This document shows positions 1 through 11,655 of a DNA stretch of 64,000 nucleotides, one piece after another. The stretch's first letter is position 1; every line of letters begins with the position of its first letter. The position numbers and the translations under genes are program-made. The stretch covers positions 62,001-126,000 of the forward strand of contig CACFKZ010000001.1 in the NCBI GenBank assembly GCA_902566945.1, written 5' to 3'. Under the pieces are notes generated by a model, which saw nothing but the letters and a program-made list of their open reading frames with translations, ran no database searches and was not told where the DNA came from. The DNA comes from an uncultured Pelagibacteraceae bacterium (lineage in GTDB: Bacteria > Pseudomonadota > Alphaproteobacteria > Pelagibacterales > Pelagibacteraceae).

Positions 1-413
1 TAAGCATCAGCTAAAACAAAATTATCTTTTTCAAATCCATATTTAAAAAATATAAAATTAAGCGTTTCTCCCATATAAAGTTTCTTAAGAATTCCAGAGA
101 TAGTTATAGTAAAAATACTTAAATAAAGTAAGAAATGATTAGCCTTCCCAATAAAGACTTGGCCTTTAAAAAAACTTCTAGTTTCAGATGGACTTTTGTT
201 AAAAAATTTCCAAATTAATCTAAACAAAGTAAGATAGAAAACGGTTATTCCTACTAGGATATGTATATTTTCAAGTTCAATTCTTTCATCAGAAAATTCA
301 AGCCCTACTAAATAAAATCCAAAAGGAACTTGGGCTATTAAGACAATAAATGTAAGCCAGTGGAACAATTTGGCCAATAGGCCATATTCATTTTGACTGT
401 TAAAAATTCTCAT
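1..413 (-). CDS. Cytochrome b561-like protein, truncated by window edge
   Basis: Reverse-strand reading from ATG at 413: MRIFNSQNEYGLLAKLFHWLTFIVLIAQVPFGFYLVGLE..., a b561-like N-terminus with FHW and TM helices; open to window start. Confidence 0.75.
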   Translation of the reverse strand, partial: MRIFNSQNEYGLLAKLFHWLTFIVLIAQVPFGFYLVGLEFSDERIELENIHILVGITVFYLTLFRLIWKFFNKSPSETRSFFKGQVFIGKANHFLLYLSIFTITISGILKKLYMGETLNFIFFKYGFEKDNFVLADA

Positions 414-431
414 TATTAATTATAATTAGAC

Positions 432-914
432 ATGTCATTTAATAGCACCACATCTAAATTCATTATATTTACAGTAGTATTATTCTTTATTTTTTATATC
501 TTTAATTTTGTCACAGATAAAAAAGACGCTTTAGCCAATATTAACAATAAACAAATTGTTGAAGTCTTTAAGACACCCTCATGCGGTTGTTGCTATGGGT
601 ATGTCTTATTTTTAGAAGAGGAAAAATTCAAAGTAAAACAAACAGATATGAGAAGCCTTCATACAATAAAACAAAAATATAATATTCCAGTAGAAATGCA
701 GTCTTGTCATACTACAATTATGGGTAAATACTTTATTGAAGGACATGTCCCGATTGAAGCAGTCAATAAATTATTAAAAGAGCAACCAGATATTGATGGT
801 ATAGCTTTACCTGGAATGCCTATTGGCACACCAGGAATGCCAGGTGATAAAGATGAGCCCTATGTTATTTATCAACTTAAAGATGGGAAATCTTCAGTAT
901 TCATGACAATATAA
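432..914 (+). CDS. DUF411 family (metal-binding) protein
   Basis: VEVFKTPSCGCC...CHTTIMGKYFIEGHVPIEAVNKLL...IDGIALPGMPIGTPGM motif set. Confidence 0.85.
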   Translation: MSFNSTTSKFIIFTVVLFFIFYIFNFVTDKKDALANINNKQIVEVFKTPSCGCCYGYVLFLEEEKFKVKQTDMRSLHTIKQKYNIPVEMQSCHTTIMGKYFIEGHVPIEAVNKLLKEQPDIDGIALPGMPIGTPGMPGDKDEPYVIYQLKDGKSSVFMTI

Positions 915-919
915 ATTTT

Positions 920-1369
920 ATGATACAAAAGATAAAAATAATAAAAACACTTATTATTATTTTTTCTTTAACCCTTTCTTTTTCTGCTAATGCTCAAACT
1001 GTAGAAGAAATTATTAAAGGTAGAAAAGCAATGTTTAGTGAAAACTATCAAAATGCTAAAAAAATATCTATATTACTGAAATCTAAAAGAATTGAGGAGG
1101 CTAAACCTTTAATGAAAAAAATTTCAGATAATTATATAAAATTATTAAATTATTTTCCTGAAAATACAAAAGAGGGATTTAAAACAGGAGCACTACCGAG
1201 CATTTGGGAAAATAAAGATGAATTCAATGCTTTGATGAAAAAAGCATCAGATGATATGATAAAACTTGCCAAAGCTATTGAGACTGCTGAAGATCTAAGA
1301 GCAGCACAGAAGGAATTAATGTGGAGTAATTGTTCGGCTTGTCATAGTAAGTTTAGAGCGCCTCATTAA
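920..1369 (+). CDS. Cytochrome c' / c-556-like class II cytochrome c
   Basis: Signal peptide; C-terminal CSACHSKFR haem motif. Confidence 0.8.
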   Translation: MIQKIKIIKTLIIIFSLTLSFSANAQTVEEIIKGRKAMFSENYQNAKKISILLKSKRIEEAKPLMKKISDNYIKLLNYFPENTKEGFKTGALPSIWENKDEFNALMKKASDDMIKLAKAIETAEDLRAAQKELMWSNCSACHSKFRAPH

Positions 1370-1375
1370 ATTAAA

Positions 1376-1963
1376 ATGCAACTATTTCCATTAATATTAT
1401 TCGGTATTGCAACCGCGTTTTCTCCTGGTCCAAATAATATTATGACATCTTATACGGCTTTTAATTTTGGTTTTAGAAAAGCCATTCCCACCATGCTTGG
1501 AGTAATTATCGGATGGACGCTTTTAATTATTCTTTTGCAACTTACATCTGGAGCTATTTTTCAAAAGTATGCATTTATTCAAACTACAATAAAAATATTA
1601 GGATCAATCTACTTAATATATATGGCATACAAATTATCTTTTGCTGGACAAAAAAAAGATAAAAAAATTGATCCAAAGCCAGTAACTTTTTTAAATACTT
1701 TTTGGTTTCAATTTATAAATCCCAAAAGTATTATTGTTGGATTAACTTCAATTTCTTTATTTATTGATACACAAAATAACTATTTAAGAGACTCGATTGT
1801 TTTAACATTTGTATGGTTTTTGATGGCTGTTGGAAGTCAAACAGCCTGGTGTTTAATGGGTAAATACATGAGAAAATTCGCCACAAGTGATAAATTTATT
1901 AAGAATTTTAATTACACAATGTCTTTTTTACTTATCGTTTGTGTGATTTTGTTCTATGTATAG
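1376..1963 (+). CDS. LysE family translocator
   Basis: FSPGPNNIMTSYTAFNFGFRKAIPTMLGV motif, multi-TM. Confidence 0.85.
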   Translation: MQLFPLILFGIATAFSPGPNNIMTSYTAFNFGFRKAIPTMLGVIIGWTLLIILLQLTSGAIFQKYAFIQTTIKILGSIYLIYMAYKLSFAGQKKDKKIDPKPVTFLNTFWFQFINPKSIIVGLTSISLFIDTQNNYLRDSIVLTFVWFLMAVGSQTAWCLMGKYMRKFATSDKFIKNFNYTMSFLLIVCVILFYV

Positions 1964-1966
1964 CGC

Positions 1967-4639
1967 ATGAAATTTAATAGTAAAAATTCCTTTAAATCAT
2001 TAGATAATATTTCATCATCAGGCAAAGAATATAAAATTTTCAATTTAAAAATAGCCGAAAAGAATGGTTTAAACGGAATTTCAAAACTACCAAAATCTCT
2101 CAAAGTTTTATTAGAAAATTTACTTAGATACGAAGATGATATAACTGTAGATAAAAAACAGATTTTAGCAATCAAAGAATGGTTAAAAAATAAAAAATCT
2201 AATACTGAAATAGCTTACAGACCAGCCAGAGTTTTAATGCAGGACTACACAGGAATCCCAGCGGTAGCTGATTTAGCTGCTATGAGAGATGCTGTAAAAG
2301 ATAAAAACAAAGATCCAGAAAAAATAAATCCCTTATCAACTGTAGACTTAGTAATCGATCATTCAGTAATGGTTGACGAATATGCTTCAGGAAAATCATT
2401 TGATAAAAATGTAGAAAGGGAATTTTCTAGAAACGGAGAGCGTTATTCTTTCTTAAAATGGGGTCAACAAGCTTTTGATAATTTTAGAGTAGTGCCACCA
2501 GGAACAGGTATTTGTCACCAAGTAAACTTAGAATATTTATCCAAAGTTGTTTGGTCATCTAAAAGCGGGAATGATTTATATGCTTACCCAGATACTTTAG
2601 TTGGAACAGACAGCCACACTACAATGGTCAATGGTTTATCCGTGTTAGGTTGGGGGGTCGGTGGTATCGAAGCCGAAGCTGCGATGTTAGGACAACCAAT
2701 TTCAATGTTAATTCCAGAAGTGGTTGGAGTTGAAATTAAAGGTAAACTCAAAGAGGGCACAACTGCAACTGATTTAGTTTTAACAATTGTGCAAATGTTA
2801 AGAAAAAAAGGTGTTGTAGGAAAATTTGTAGAATTTTATGGAGAAGGACTAAAAAATTTAACTTTAGCTGATAGAGCAACTATTGCTAACATGGCCCCCG
2901 AATATGGAGCGACGTGTGGCTTCTTCCCTGTTGATGATGAGTCACTTAAATATTTAAAATTATCTGGACGAGATAGTGCAACAATTGCTTTGGTAGAAAA
3001 ATATTCTAAAGAACAAGGGCTATGGGCAAGTAATGATGTAGAGTTTACTGATACAGTATCTCTAGATGTAAGCACAGTTGTAACAAGTATCTCTGGACCT
3101 AAAAGACCTCAAGATAAAGTTTTACTAACTGAGGCAGCAAGTTCGTTCGCTAAAGTTTATAAAGAAAACGCTAAAAGATCTAAAGTTGTAGAGTCTGATG
3201 TTGCAGGAGCAGATTTTAAATTAAAAGATGGGGATATTGTTATTGCAGCAATTACCTCATGTACTAATACATCAAATCCAAGCGTTCTAATCGGAGCTGG
3301 ACTTCTTGCCAAAAAAGCTTATGAGAAAGGATTAAAAGTAAAACAGTGGGTAAAAACTTCTTTAGCGCCAGGATCACAAGTTGTTACTGACTACTTAGAA
3401 AAAGCTGGCTTAAATAAATATTTAGATGAATTAGGTTTTAATCTTGTAGGATATGGCTGCACTACATGCATTGGAAATTCAGGACCATTAAATAAAAATA
3501 TATCAGATGCAATCAACGAGAAAGATTTATATGCGGTTTCAGTTTTATCTGGGAACAGGAACTTTGAGGGTAGAATAAATCCTGATGTAAAAGCGAATTA
3601 TCTAGCTTCGCCTCCTCTAGTTGTTGCTTATGCTTTAGCTGGGAATATGAATTTTGATTTATATAAATCTTCTCTTGGGAAAGATAAAGCTGGCAAAGAT
3701 GTTTTCTTAAAAGATATTTGGCCGAGCAATAAAGAAATTGAGGATATTATGCTTACCTCTTTAAATGCTGAAATGTTTAAAAAAAGATATTCTAACGTTT
3801 CAGAAGGACCAAAAGAATGGAGAGAGATCGATACAGTTGACAGTGATATTTATAACTGGGAACAAAACTCAACATATGTAAAAAGACCACCTTTTTTTGA
3901 TAATCTTCCTGATAAACCTGAGGGATTTAAGGCAATTAATGATGCTAGAATACTTTTGTTATTAGGAGACACAGTAACTACGGATCATATTTCACCAGCA
4001 GGAAGTATCAAGAAAGATAGTCCAACGGGGGATTATTTTATGGAACATCAAATCCAACAAAAAGACTTCAACTCTTATGGAGCTAGAAGAGGAAACCATG
4101 AAGTAATGATGAGGGGAACTTTTGGAAATATCAAAATTAGAAATGAAATGGCACCTGGAACAGAGGGTGGATTTACTACTCTACAGCCTGATGGCAAGGT
4201 TATGAGTGTTTATGAAGCTGCAATGGAATATAAAAAAAGAAATAATGATTTAGTTGTCATTGCTGGTAAAGAATACGGGACAGGATCCTCGAGAGACTGG
4301 GCAGCTAAAGGAACAAAGCTACTAGGTATTAAAGCTGTATTAGCTGAAAGTTTTGAAAGAATTCATAGATCAAATTTAGTAGGTATGGGTGTTTTGCCAC
4401 TACAATTTAAAGAAGGTTTTGATAGAAAAAAATTAAAAATAACAGGAGCTGAACTCATTACAATAGTTGATATTGAAAAAGGAATTAAACCAAGAGCAGA
4501 GGTAGCTTGCGAAATAAAATATAAAGATGGCACAATTAAAAAGATACAAGCTTTGAGTAGAATAGATACTGAAAATGAAATAGAATATTATAAAAACGGA
4601 GGAATTCTTCAGTATGTTTTACGTAACATGCTCAATTAA
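1967..4639 (+). CDS. acnA: Aconitate hydratase
   Basis: 890 aa; [67 protein letters not shown]. Confidence 0.97.
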   Translation: MKFNSKNSFKSLDNISSSGKEYKIFNLKIAEKNGLNGISKLPKSLKVLLENLLRYEDDITVDKKQILAIKEWLKNKKSNTEIAYRPARVLMQDYTGIPAVADLAAMRDAVKDKNKDPEKINPLSTVDLVIDHSVMVDEYASGKSFDKNVEREFSRNGERYSFLKWGQQAFDNFRVVPPGTGICHQVNLEYLSKVVWSSKSGNDLYAYPDTLVGTDSHTTMVNGLSVLGWGVGGIEAEAAMLGQPISMLIPEVVGVEIKGKLKEGTTATDLVLTIVQMLRKKGVVGKFVEFYGEGLKNLTLADRATIANMAPEYGATCGFFPVDDESLKYLKLSGRDSATIALVEKYSKEQGLWASNDVEFTDTVSLDVSTVVTSISGPKRPQDKVLLTEAASSFAKVYKENAKRSKVVESDVAGADFKLKDGDIVIAAITSCTNTSNPSVLIGAGLLAKKAYEKGLKVKQWVKTSLAPGSQVVTDYLEKAGLNKYLDELGFNLVGYGCTTCIGNSGPLNKNISDAINEKDLYAVSVLSGNRNFEGRINPDVKANYLASPPLVVAYALAGNMNFDLYKSSLGKDKAGKDVFLKDIWPSNKEIEDIMLTSLNAEMFKKRYSNVSEGPKEWREIDTVDSDIYNWEQNSTYVKRPPFFDNLPDKPEGFKAINDARILLLLGDTVTTDHISPAGSIKKDSPTGDYFMEHQIQQKDFNSYGARRGNHEVMMRGTFGNIKIRNEMAPGTEGGFTTLQPDGKVMSVYEAAMEYKKRNNDLVVIAGKEYGTGSSRDWAAKGTKLLGIKAVLAESFERIHRSNLVGMGVLPLQFKEGFDRKKLKITGAELITIVDIEKGIKPRAEVACEIKYKDGTIKKIQALSRIDTENEIEYYKNGGILQYVLRNMLN

Positions 4640-6144
4640 TGAGAAATATCACAGTAAAAGTTCATCCATCTAAAGCAAATTTAAAAAAGAAGGACCAACT
4701 AGCATGGAAAATTGCAGAAATTTCATCTGACAAAGCAAAATTAAATAAAGATGCAATTGAGATGGTCATTAATAGAATTATTGACAATGCATCGGTTGCA
4801 ATAGCGTCTTACAATAGGAAGCCCGTTGTTTCTGCAAGACAAATGGCTTTAGCACACCCCAGAAAGAATGGAGCAAACGTTTTTGGATTAAATCCTAAAG
4901 TAAAAGTTGACTGTGAATGGGCTGCTTGGGCGAATGGTACTGCAGTAAGAGAACTTGATTATCATGATACTTTTTTAGCAGCAGATTACAGCCACCCTGG
5001 AGATAACATACCTGCAATTTTAGCAGTTGCTCAACAAAAAGGATGCAATGGATTAGATCTTATTAGAGGAATTTTAACTGGTTATGAAGTTCAAGTTAAT
5101 TTAGTAAAAGCGATTTGTTTACACGAACATAAAATTGATCATATAGCACATTTAGGACCAAGTGTTGCAGCAGGTTTAGGAAGTTTGTTAAAATTAAATA
5201 CAGAAACAATCTATCAGTCAGTTCAACAAGCTCTACATACAACTATTTCAACTAGACAATCAAGAAAAGGAGAAATTTCAAGTTGGAAAGCTTTTGCTCC
5301 TGCACATGCTGGTAAGTTAGCAGTCGAAGCAGTTGATAGATGTATGAGAGGCGAGGGTGCTCCTAGTCCAATATATGAGGGTGAGGATAGTGTTATAGCT
5401 TATGTTCTATCAGGCCCTGGAAAAAAATATATTGTTCCTTTACCAAAAGTTAATGAGCCAAAAAAAGCAATATTAGAAACTTACACCAAAGAGCATTCTG
5501 CTGAGTATCAGTCACAGGCATTAATTGATTTAGCAAGAAGTTTAAATAAGAAAATTAAAAATTTAAATAACATAAAAAAAATTACAATAGAAACAAGTCA
5601 TCATACACATTATGTAATTGGAACTGGTGCTAACGATCCTCAAAAAATGGATCCTTATGCAAGTAGAGAAACTTTAGATCACTCTATAATGTATATATTT
5701 GCTGTAGCTTTAGAGGATGGAGCTTGGCATCACGTAAAGTCGTACACACCACAAAGAGCTAGACGAAAAAGTACAGTTCAACTTTGGCGGAAAATAGTAA
5801 CCAAAGAGAATAAGAAATGGACAAAAAAATATCATAACAGGGATCCTAAAAAGAAATGTTTTGGTGGAAAAGTTATTGTCAAAATGAAAAATGGTTCCAC
5901 AATATCAGAAGAGATCAATGTTGCAGATGCTCATCCAGCTGGCAAACGACCATTCGGAAGAAAAGAATATATCAATAAATTTAAAGTTCTAACAGATAAT
6001 ATTATTTCAAAAAAAGAGTCACAAAGATTTTTAAAATGCGTTCAAAATTTAAGAAAATTAAAACCTAAAGATTTAAAAGGACTGAATGTTGAAATTTTAC
6101 CTAAAATGAGAAAAAGAATTAAAAACGGTAAAAGTATTTTTTAA
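4639..6144 (+). CDS. prpD: MmgE/PrpD family, 2-methylcitrate dehydratase-like
   Basis: 501 aa; [44 protein letters not shown] and [14 protein letters not shown]; start overlaps acnA end. Confidence 0.85.
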   Translation: MRNITVKVHPSKANLKKKDQLAWKIAEISSDKAKLNKDAIEMVINRIIDNASVAIASYNRKPVVSARQMALAHPRKNGANVFGLNPKVKVDCEWAAWANGTAVRELDYHDTFLAADYSHPGDNIPAILAVAQQKGCNGLDLIRGILTGYEVQVNLVKAICLHEHKIDHIAHLGPSVAAGLGSLLKLNTETIYQSVQQALHTTISTRQSRKGEISSWKAFAPAHAGKLAVEAVDRCMRGEGAPSPIYEGEDSVIAYVLSGPGKKYIVPLPKVNEPKKAILETYTKEHSAEYQSQALIDLARSLNKKIKNLNNIKKITIETSHHTHYVIGTGANDPQKMDPYASRETLDHSIMYIFAVALEDGAWHHVKSYTPQRARRKSTVQLWRKIVTKENKKWTKKYHNRDPKKKCFGGKVIVKMKNGSTISEEINVADAHPAGKRPFGRKEYINKFKVLTDNIISKKESQRFLKCVQNLRKLKPKDLKGLNVEILPKMRKRIKNGKSIF

Positions 6145-7107
6145 TCATTTGATTTTCTTTGCTAAATCATTAGCACTTAACCATGCATTTTCAACTTTAG
6201 GACCGATAAACCAATCAGCGCACAATCCTAACCTTAACTTTTTATTCCAATAACTCTTTAAAGGTGAACCATTTAAATTATAAGAATATTTCCATCCGTG
6301 TGTTTTTTTGAAAATAATTTTATTTTTTTTGTACCCTGTAAAGTTTAAAAATTTTGATACCAAAATATTTTCTGCTTTATTACTTTTTTTATAATGATTT
6401 ATGTTTTTTCTAGCCCACCCAATTGAGGACTGTAATGTCCAAAGTGAATTTGAAGAGTTAAATCTATTTTTACTATTTTCATTAGCTGCCCAAGTTAAAA
6501 TGTTATCATTGAATTTTATACTACTTACAGGAACAGTTTTTTGATTTTTAAAAGCTAACATTGTGGTAATGTTAGGCTCCATATTAATCTTTAAATTTGA
6601 GATTTTTTTTTCAAGATATTTACCTGCGATTTTTTTTGATTGAGGAAAAGGACAAGTTAAAATTATCGACTTAGCTTGAATATTTTCACCATTATCAAGT
6701 CTTACTTCCCAAAAATATTTATTATTAAAGATAGTCTTGACTGAAGATTGAAAACTTATTTTTATTTTTCTGGTATAAAATTTAGAAATAAAATTGTTAC
6801 CTTTCATACCAATAAATTTTTCTGAAATTTCCTTTTTTTCAAATGTGAAATCTAAATGATTGCCAGTCCAAATTTTTGCTTCTTTTTTTTTACAAAGAGT
6901 TTTTATAAACTTTAAAAATTCTTTAGATTTTGGAGAAATATATTGAACCCCATGGTCAAAACTTAAATTTTGTTTAAATCTTTTATTTGATGCACGTCCG
7001 CCCGGACCTCTTGCTTTATCAAGAATATGTACCGAGTACTTTTTTGAAAGATGGTGAGCTATTGTAGAGCCAGATATACCTGACCCAATAACACAAAAAT
7101 CTAACAT
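6145..7107 (-). CDS. FAD-dependent amine oxidase-like (renalase-like) protein
   Basis: GSGISGSTIAHHLSKKYSVHILDKARGPGGRAS Rossmann motif, DHGVQYIS. Confidence 0.8.
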   Translation of the reverse strand: MLDFCVIGSGISGSTIAHHLSKKYSVHILDKARGPGGRASNKRFKQNLSFDHGVQYISPKSKEFLKFIKTLCKKKEAKIWTGNHLDFTFEKKEISEKFIGMKGNNFISKFYTRKIKISFQSSVKTIFNNKYFWEVRLDNGENIQAKSIILTCPFPQSKKIAGKYLEKKISNLKINMEPNITTMLAFKNQKTVPVSSIKFNDNILTWAANENSKNRFNSSNSLWTLQSSIGWARKNINHYKKSNKAENILVSKFLNFTGYKKNKIIFKKTHGWKYSYNLNGSPLKSYWNKKLRLGLCADWFIGPKVENAWLSANDLAKKIK

Positions 7108-7724
7108 TATAAGAATAAAAATTTATATTTTTCATTAATTGATAGAACTTCGTAACTTACAAGTCCACCAATTATTAATTGAATAGAAATAACTAAAATT
7201 ACAAATAATCCTAAATATCCAAGCCACATATGTTTTTTGATATAGTCAGCAAAATAACTTGCAAGAGTTGCGATCAAAAATACTGATAATAACAGACCTA
7301 TTACCATTAAATGAAAATTACCTTTTGAGGCGGCAACTACTGCAATAGTGTTGTCGAAACTTAGTGTAAGATCAGCAATTAAAACTTGATAAACCCCAAC
7401 GCTAAAACTTTTAGTTTCAGCTGATTTTACTTGAGGAGTTTTAATTTTATTTTTACCAAAGAAGTCTTGTCTTAAATTATTTATTACCCATAAAAGCAAA
7501 ACCCCGCCTAGAATCTTTATCCAAGCAAATTCAAACAGATAATTAGCTCCTGATGCAAAAATAATTCTAAACAAGAATGCTGCAGCAACACCCCATGCTA
7601 TAATTTTTCTTCTATTATCTGTTGCAAATCCTGCAGCGATTAAACCTATTATGATCGCGTTATCCGCAGCCATAACTATATCTATAAGGATTATTTGTAC
7701 TGAGATAATTACTTGCTCTAACAT
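7107..7724 (-). CDS. TerC family membrane protein
   Basis: IDIVMAADNAIIIGL, LIADLTLSFDNTIAVVAA. Confidence 0.85.
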   Translation of the reverse strand: MLEQVIISVQIILIDIVMAADNAIIIGLIAAGFATDNRRKIIAWGVAAAFLFRIIFASGANYLFEFAWIKILGGVLLLWVINNLRQDFFGKNKIKTPQVKSAETKSFSVGVYQVLIADLTLSFDNTIAVVAASKGNFHLMVIGLLLSVFLIATLASYFADYIKKHMWLGYLGLFVILVISIQLIIGGLVSYEVLSINEKYKFLFL

Positions 7725-7771
7725 TCGAGAATCAATGTATATAAGGTTATTAAGATATATTAAAGAATAAA

Positions 7772-9097
7772 ATGGAACTGTTCAAAAGCTCATCAAAATT
7801 TTCAAAAAAACAAATAATTTTGTTGTCCATACCGGTTTTTTTTTCAAACATGGCCATTCCATTAGTAGGAATGGTTGATACAGGCTTGATGGGAAATCTA
7901 AGTGAAACCAAGTATTTAGCTGCAACAAGTATAGCTACATCAGTTATGACAATGATTGTTTGGAGTTTTGGTTTTTTAAGAATGGGTACCGTTGGCATAG
8001 TTGCACAGGCTTATGGAAGAAGTGATTATAGAGAGATAGTAAAAACGATTTTAAGAAATATTGCACTTGCTCTAATTGCAGCATTTATAATAATTATTTT
8101 TTTCCCAGCTTTAAAAATTGCGATAAGTTATTTTTTCTCACCCTCTGATGAAACAGAGGTATTAATAAAAACTTATTTAAATGTAAGAATTTTTTCAATT
8201 CCTGCAGAATTAATTATTTATGTTCTAGTGGGTTTTTATCTAGGCATACAAAAAACAAAAATTTCAAGTTTTTTAATAATTGTTCTATCAAGTTTGAATA
8301 TTATTTTTAGTTCTCTTCTAGTTTTAACATATGATTTAAAAGTTTTTGGTGTAGCTCTAGGAACTTTAATTTCGAGTTATATAACCTTAATTATTTTCAC
8401 GATATTTACCTATAATTATATTATTCAAAAATTCAAAGTAATTCCTAAATTTGAAAATTTAGTAGTAAGGTCTAAATTACTCAAACTTTTAAATATAAAT
8501 TTAGATATTTTTATAAGGACTTTATTTCTCACATTTGCTTTTCTATGGGTAACTTATCTTGGTTCAAAAATTGGAGAAGACTATTTAGCAGTTAATACAA
8601 TATTAATGCAATTTATAATTTTATCATCATTCTTCTTAGATGCTTATGCATTTTCGACTGAAGGAATTATAGGTTTCGCTGTAGGGAGAAGAAACCGAAA
8701 ATCCTTTTTAGAGGTTGTCAAAAATTCTATTCAGGTAAGCTTTATCACCGCAATAATTATTTCTTTTATTTATTTAATATTTTTTAAAGAAATAATTTAC
8801 ATAATTACTGATATTGAAATTTTAAGATTTATTTCTTTTCAACATATCTTATGGGTAATTATAATTCCACCGATTGCGTGTTTTTGTTATCAATTAGATG
8901 GAATATTTATCGGAGCGTCCCAAACAAAAGAAATTAGAAATGCAATGATAATATCTGTATTAGGTTATATTGGAGTATCAATCCTCCTTACAAAATATCT
9001 AGATAATCATGGTATTTGGTTATCTCTTTTATTATTTATGATATTTAGGTCCTTGACTTTACAATATTATTTTAAAAATATTTTGAAAAAATTCTAA
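7772..9097 (+). CDS. MATE family efflux transporter (DinF-like)
   Basis: 12-TM pattern; SIPVFFSNMAIPLVGMVDTGLMG. Confidence 0.85.
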   Translation: MELFKSSSKFSKKQIILLSIPVFFSNMAIPLVGMVDTGLMGNLSETKYLAATSIATSVMTMIVWSFGFLRMGTVGIVAQAYGRSDYREIVKTILRNIALALIAAFIIIIFFPALKIAISYFFSPSDETEVLIKTYLNVRIFSIPAELIIYVLVGFYLGIQKTKISSFLIIVLSSLNIIFSSLLVLTYDLKVFGVALGTLISSYITLIIFTIFTYNYIIQKFKVIPKFENLVVRSKLLKLLNINLDIFIRTLFLTFAFLWVTYLGSKIGEDYLAVNTILMQFIILSSFFLDAYAFSTEGIIGFAVGRRNRKSFLEVVKNSIQVSFITAIIISFIYLIFFKEIIYIITDIEILRFISFQHILWVIIIPPIACFCYQLDGIFIGASQTKEIRNAMIISVLGYIGVSILLTKYLDNHGIWLSLLLFMIFRSLTLQYYFKNILKKF

Positions 9098-9961
9098 ATG
9101 CAATTTTTATATAAAATACCAGGTTATATTCTACTCTTATTTGGCGGATTTTGTTTAAGCTGGGGAGGATTTATAATTAGATCTTTTGAGGAGGCAAGCA
9201 TCTGGCAAATATTATTTCTTAGATCATTTTTTTTCCTTTTAGCTTTAATAACTTTTCTTTTGGTAACTTATAAAAAAAATACCTTTAATATTATTAAAGA
9301 GTCTGGCCTTCCGGGATTAGCAGGTGGCTTTGTTTTATCATTTAGCTTTGTTGCTTTTGTAGTTGCGATGAGCAATACAACAGTAGCAAATGTCGTTTTT
9401 ATTATAAGCACCCAAACTATGTTTCTGGCAATATTTGGCTACTTTTATTTAAAAGAAAAAGTTTCTTTAATCGGTTTAATATCAATCTTTCTTGCGATGA
9501 GTGGTATTATTATAATGGTTGGTGACTCTATTTCAGGTGGATCACTATTCGGAAATGTAGTGGCATTAGCGATCCCAATAAATTTTGCGATTTTAGTAAT
9601 GATAATTAGAAAAAATACTAAAGTTGATATGGTTCCAGCAATTTTTTACTCTGGAATATTCAGTTTGATTTACGGTTTTTTCTTAGCAGAGTCATTTGAA
9701 TTCACTAAACATGATCTTTGGATGGGTTTTCTTCTTGGAGTTCCACAATTAGCAGTTAGCTTTATTTGTATAACAATTGGATCAAGAACTGTTGAATCAG
9801 CAACAGTAGGACTTTTAATGTTGATGGAAACTTTATGTGCGCCTCTTTGGGTATGGTTATTTTTAAATGAAATTCCTCCAATTAGTGTATTTATAGGCGG
9901 TACAGTCATAATTTCTGCTATAATATTGAAGAGTTTTGATAAAAAACATAGCAAGACTTGA
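9098..9961 (+). CDS. EamA/DMT family transporter
   Basis: Ten-TM pattern, LLMLMETLCAPLWVWLFLNEIP. Confidence 0.8.
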   Translation: MQFLYKIPGYILLLFGGFCLSWGGFIIRSFEEASIWQILFLRSFFFLLALITFLLVTYKKNTFNIIKESGLPGLAGGFVLSFSFVAFVVAMSNTTVANVVFIISTQTMFLAIFGYFYLKEKVSLIGLISIFLAMSGIIIMVGDSISGGSLFGNVVALAIPINFAILVMIIRKNTKVDMVPAIFYSGIFSLIYGFFLAESFEFTKHDLWMGFLLGVPQLAVSFICITIGSRTVESATVGLLMLMETLCAPLWVWLFLNEIPPISVFIGGTVIISAIILKSFDKKHSKT

Positions 9962-9989
9962 ATAATTTGCATTTGACTTTTTACTGTAT

Positions 9990-10167
9990 TTAGAGGAGAG
10001 TCCCCAGCGTAACGGGAGAGACCATTTAGGCGCCGAAGGAGCAACCACCCCGGAAACTCTCAGGCAAAAGGACCGTTACCGTAATAACTCTGGAAAGCAG
10101 GCGAAAGCCTCACCGAAGGATTAAATCTCTCAGGTACATAGACAGATGGGGTTAGACAAGAGTTATT
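9990..10167 (+). promoter_or_regulatory. Tandem glycine riboswitch upstream of gcvT
   Basis: gaggagagtcc...ggcgccgaaggagcaa...ctctcaggcaaaaggaccg followed by ctctggaaagcaggcgaaagcctcaccgaaggattaaatctctcaggtaca...gatgggg; two aptamer signatures directly before gcvT. Confidence 0.95.
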
Positions 10168-11262
10168 ATGGAAGTACAAAAAACAGCTTTATATAATTAT
10201 CATAAAAACTTAGGAGCAAAATTTGTTCCGTTCGCTGGCTATGAGATGCCTATCCAATATAAAGATGGTATTGTAAAGGAACATATTTCTACAAGAACAC
10301 ACGCTGGATTTTTTGATGTGTCACATATGGGACAATTTTTTTTAGAAGGGGATGAAACATTAATAGAGTCTTTAGAAAAAATTATTCCAGCAGATTTAAA
10401 AAATTTGAAAGTTAACCATTCAAAATATTCTTTTTTACTAAATAACGAAGGTGGAATAATTGATGATTTAATTATTACAAGAACAGAAAAAGGTTTTTGT
10501 ACAATTTTAAATGCAGCTTGTAAGGAAAACGATATTAAACAAATTTCACAATTTTTAAATAAAGATCATAAACATCTTTTAAACAATGATTTATCTTTAA
10601 TAGCTTTACAAGGTCCCAAATCTGTAGAGATTTTAGAAGAGTTAATCCCAGGTGTCGCTAATTTAAAATTTATGACAGGGAGTAATTTTGAGTATGAGGG
10701 TGAAAAACTTTATGTAACAAGATCTGGATACACTGGTGAAGATGGTTTTGAAATCTCAATTTCTAATATAAAAGTTGAAAAACTAATCGATAACTTAATT
10801 TCAAATGAAGTTAAACCTATAGGTTTGGGAGCTAGAGATACATTAAGATTAGAGGCAGGTCTGTGTTTATATGGTCACGATTTAAATGAAAAAATAAATC
10901 CGGTAGAGGCTAATTTAAAATGGGCTATAGCAAAAAAAAGGAAAGAAGCTGGTGGATTTAATGGATGGGAAAAAATAAAAAATTTATTAGCTAACGGAAG
11001 TGAAAAAATTAGAGTTGGTATAAAGCCAGATGGGAAAGTTATAGCAAGAGAAAATACCAAAATCTTTTCATCAGATAATAATGAAATAGGATTCGTAACA
11101 AGCGGTACTTTTGGCCCGAGTGTAAACGCTCCAGTTGCAATGGGATACGTTAAATCTGAATTTTCTAAAATAGGTACATCTATTCAGCTTGAAGTAAGGG
11201 GAAAAAAATATGGGGGTAAAATTTCCGAACTTCCATTTTATAAAAAAAGTTATGTTAAATAA
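10168..11262 (+). CDS. gcvT: Glycine cleavage system T protein (aminomethyltransferase)
   Basis: HAGFFDVSHMGQ, TRSGYTGEDGFEI, GLGARDTLRLEAGLCLYGHD. Confidence 0.97.
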   Translation: MEVQKTALYNYHKNLGAKFVPFAGYEMPIQYKDGIVKEHISTRTHAGFFDVSHMGQFFLEGDETLIESLEKIIPADLKNLKVNHSKYSFLLNNEGGIIDDLIITRTEKGFCTILNAACKENDIKQISQFLNKDHKHLLNNDLSLIALQGPKSVEILEELIPGVANLKFMTGSNFEYEGEKLYVTRSGYTGEDGFEISISNIKVEKLIDNLISNEVKPIGLGARDTLRLEAGLCLYGHDLNEKINPVEANLKWAIAKKRKEAGGFNGWEKIKNLLANGSEKIRVGIKPDGKVIARENTKIFSSDNNEIGFVTSGTFGPSVNAPVAMGYVKSEFSKIGTSIQLEVRGKKYGGKISELPFYKKSYVK

Positions 11263-11274
11263 GGAGAAACAAAT

Positions 11275-11655
11275 ATGAGTGAAAAAAAATTTTCTAAAAA
11301 ACACGAATGGGTTTCATTGGATGGAGATGTTGCTACAGTTGGAATAACTAAGCATGCAACAGAAATGCTCGGTGATATTGTTTTTGTAGAGGTTCCAGAT
11401 GCAGGAAAAGCCGTAGAAAAAGAAGGTCAAGCAGCTGTTGTAGAGTCTACTAAAGCTGCGAGTGATGTTTACTCTCCTATTTCTGGAGAAATTACTGAGG
11501 GAAATAAAGCTATTGCTGATGACCCCGGTAGCGTAAATTCAGACCCTGAAGGTGCAAGTTGGTTTTTTAAGTTAAAGATAAAGGATAAGGGTGAGTATGA
11601 CTCGCTTATGTCAAAAGACGAATATGATAAGTTTTGTAAGGAGAACCCAAGTTAA
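11275..11655 (+). CDS. gcvH: Glycine cleavage system H protein
   Basis: [17 protein letters not shown]...[18 protein letters not shown] lipoyl motif. Confidence 0.98.
   Translation: MSEKKFSKKHEWVSLDGDVATVGITKHATEMLGDIVFVEVPDAGKAVEKEGQAAVVESTKAASDVYSPISGEITEGNKAIADDPGSVNSDPEGASWFFKLKIKDKGEYDSLMSKDEYDKFCKENPS

Noticed and set aside
1954-2175. Antisense ORF opposite acnA
   Set aside because: Lies inside a clear acnA coding frame; composition-driven shadow ORF. The same applies to 2836-3075, 10875-11060, 11071-11304, 12849-13202, 13862-14092, 29313-29786, 32351-32584, 33110-33562, 50568-50879 and 55698-55943.
9670-10048. Minus-strand ORFs overlapping EamA transporter and glycine riboswitch
   Set aside because: Antisense to a well-supported CDS and a riboswitch; no recognisable protein features.
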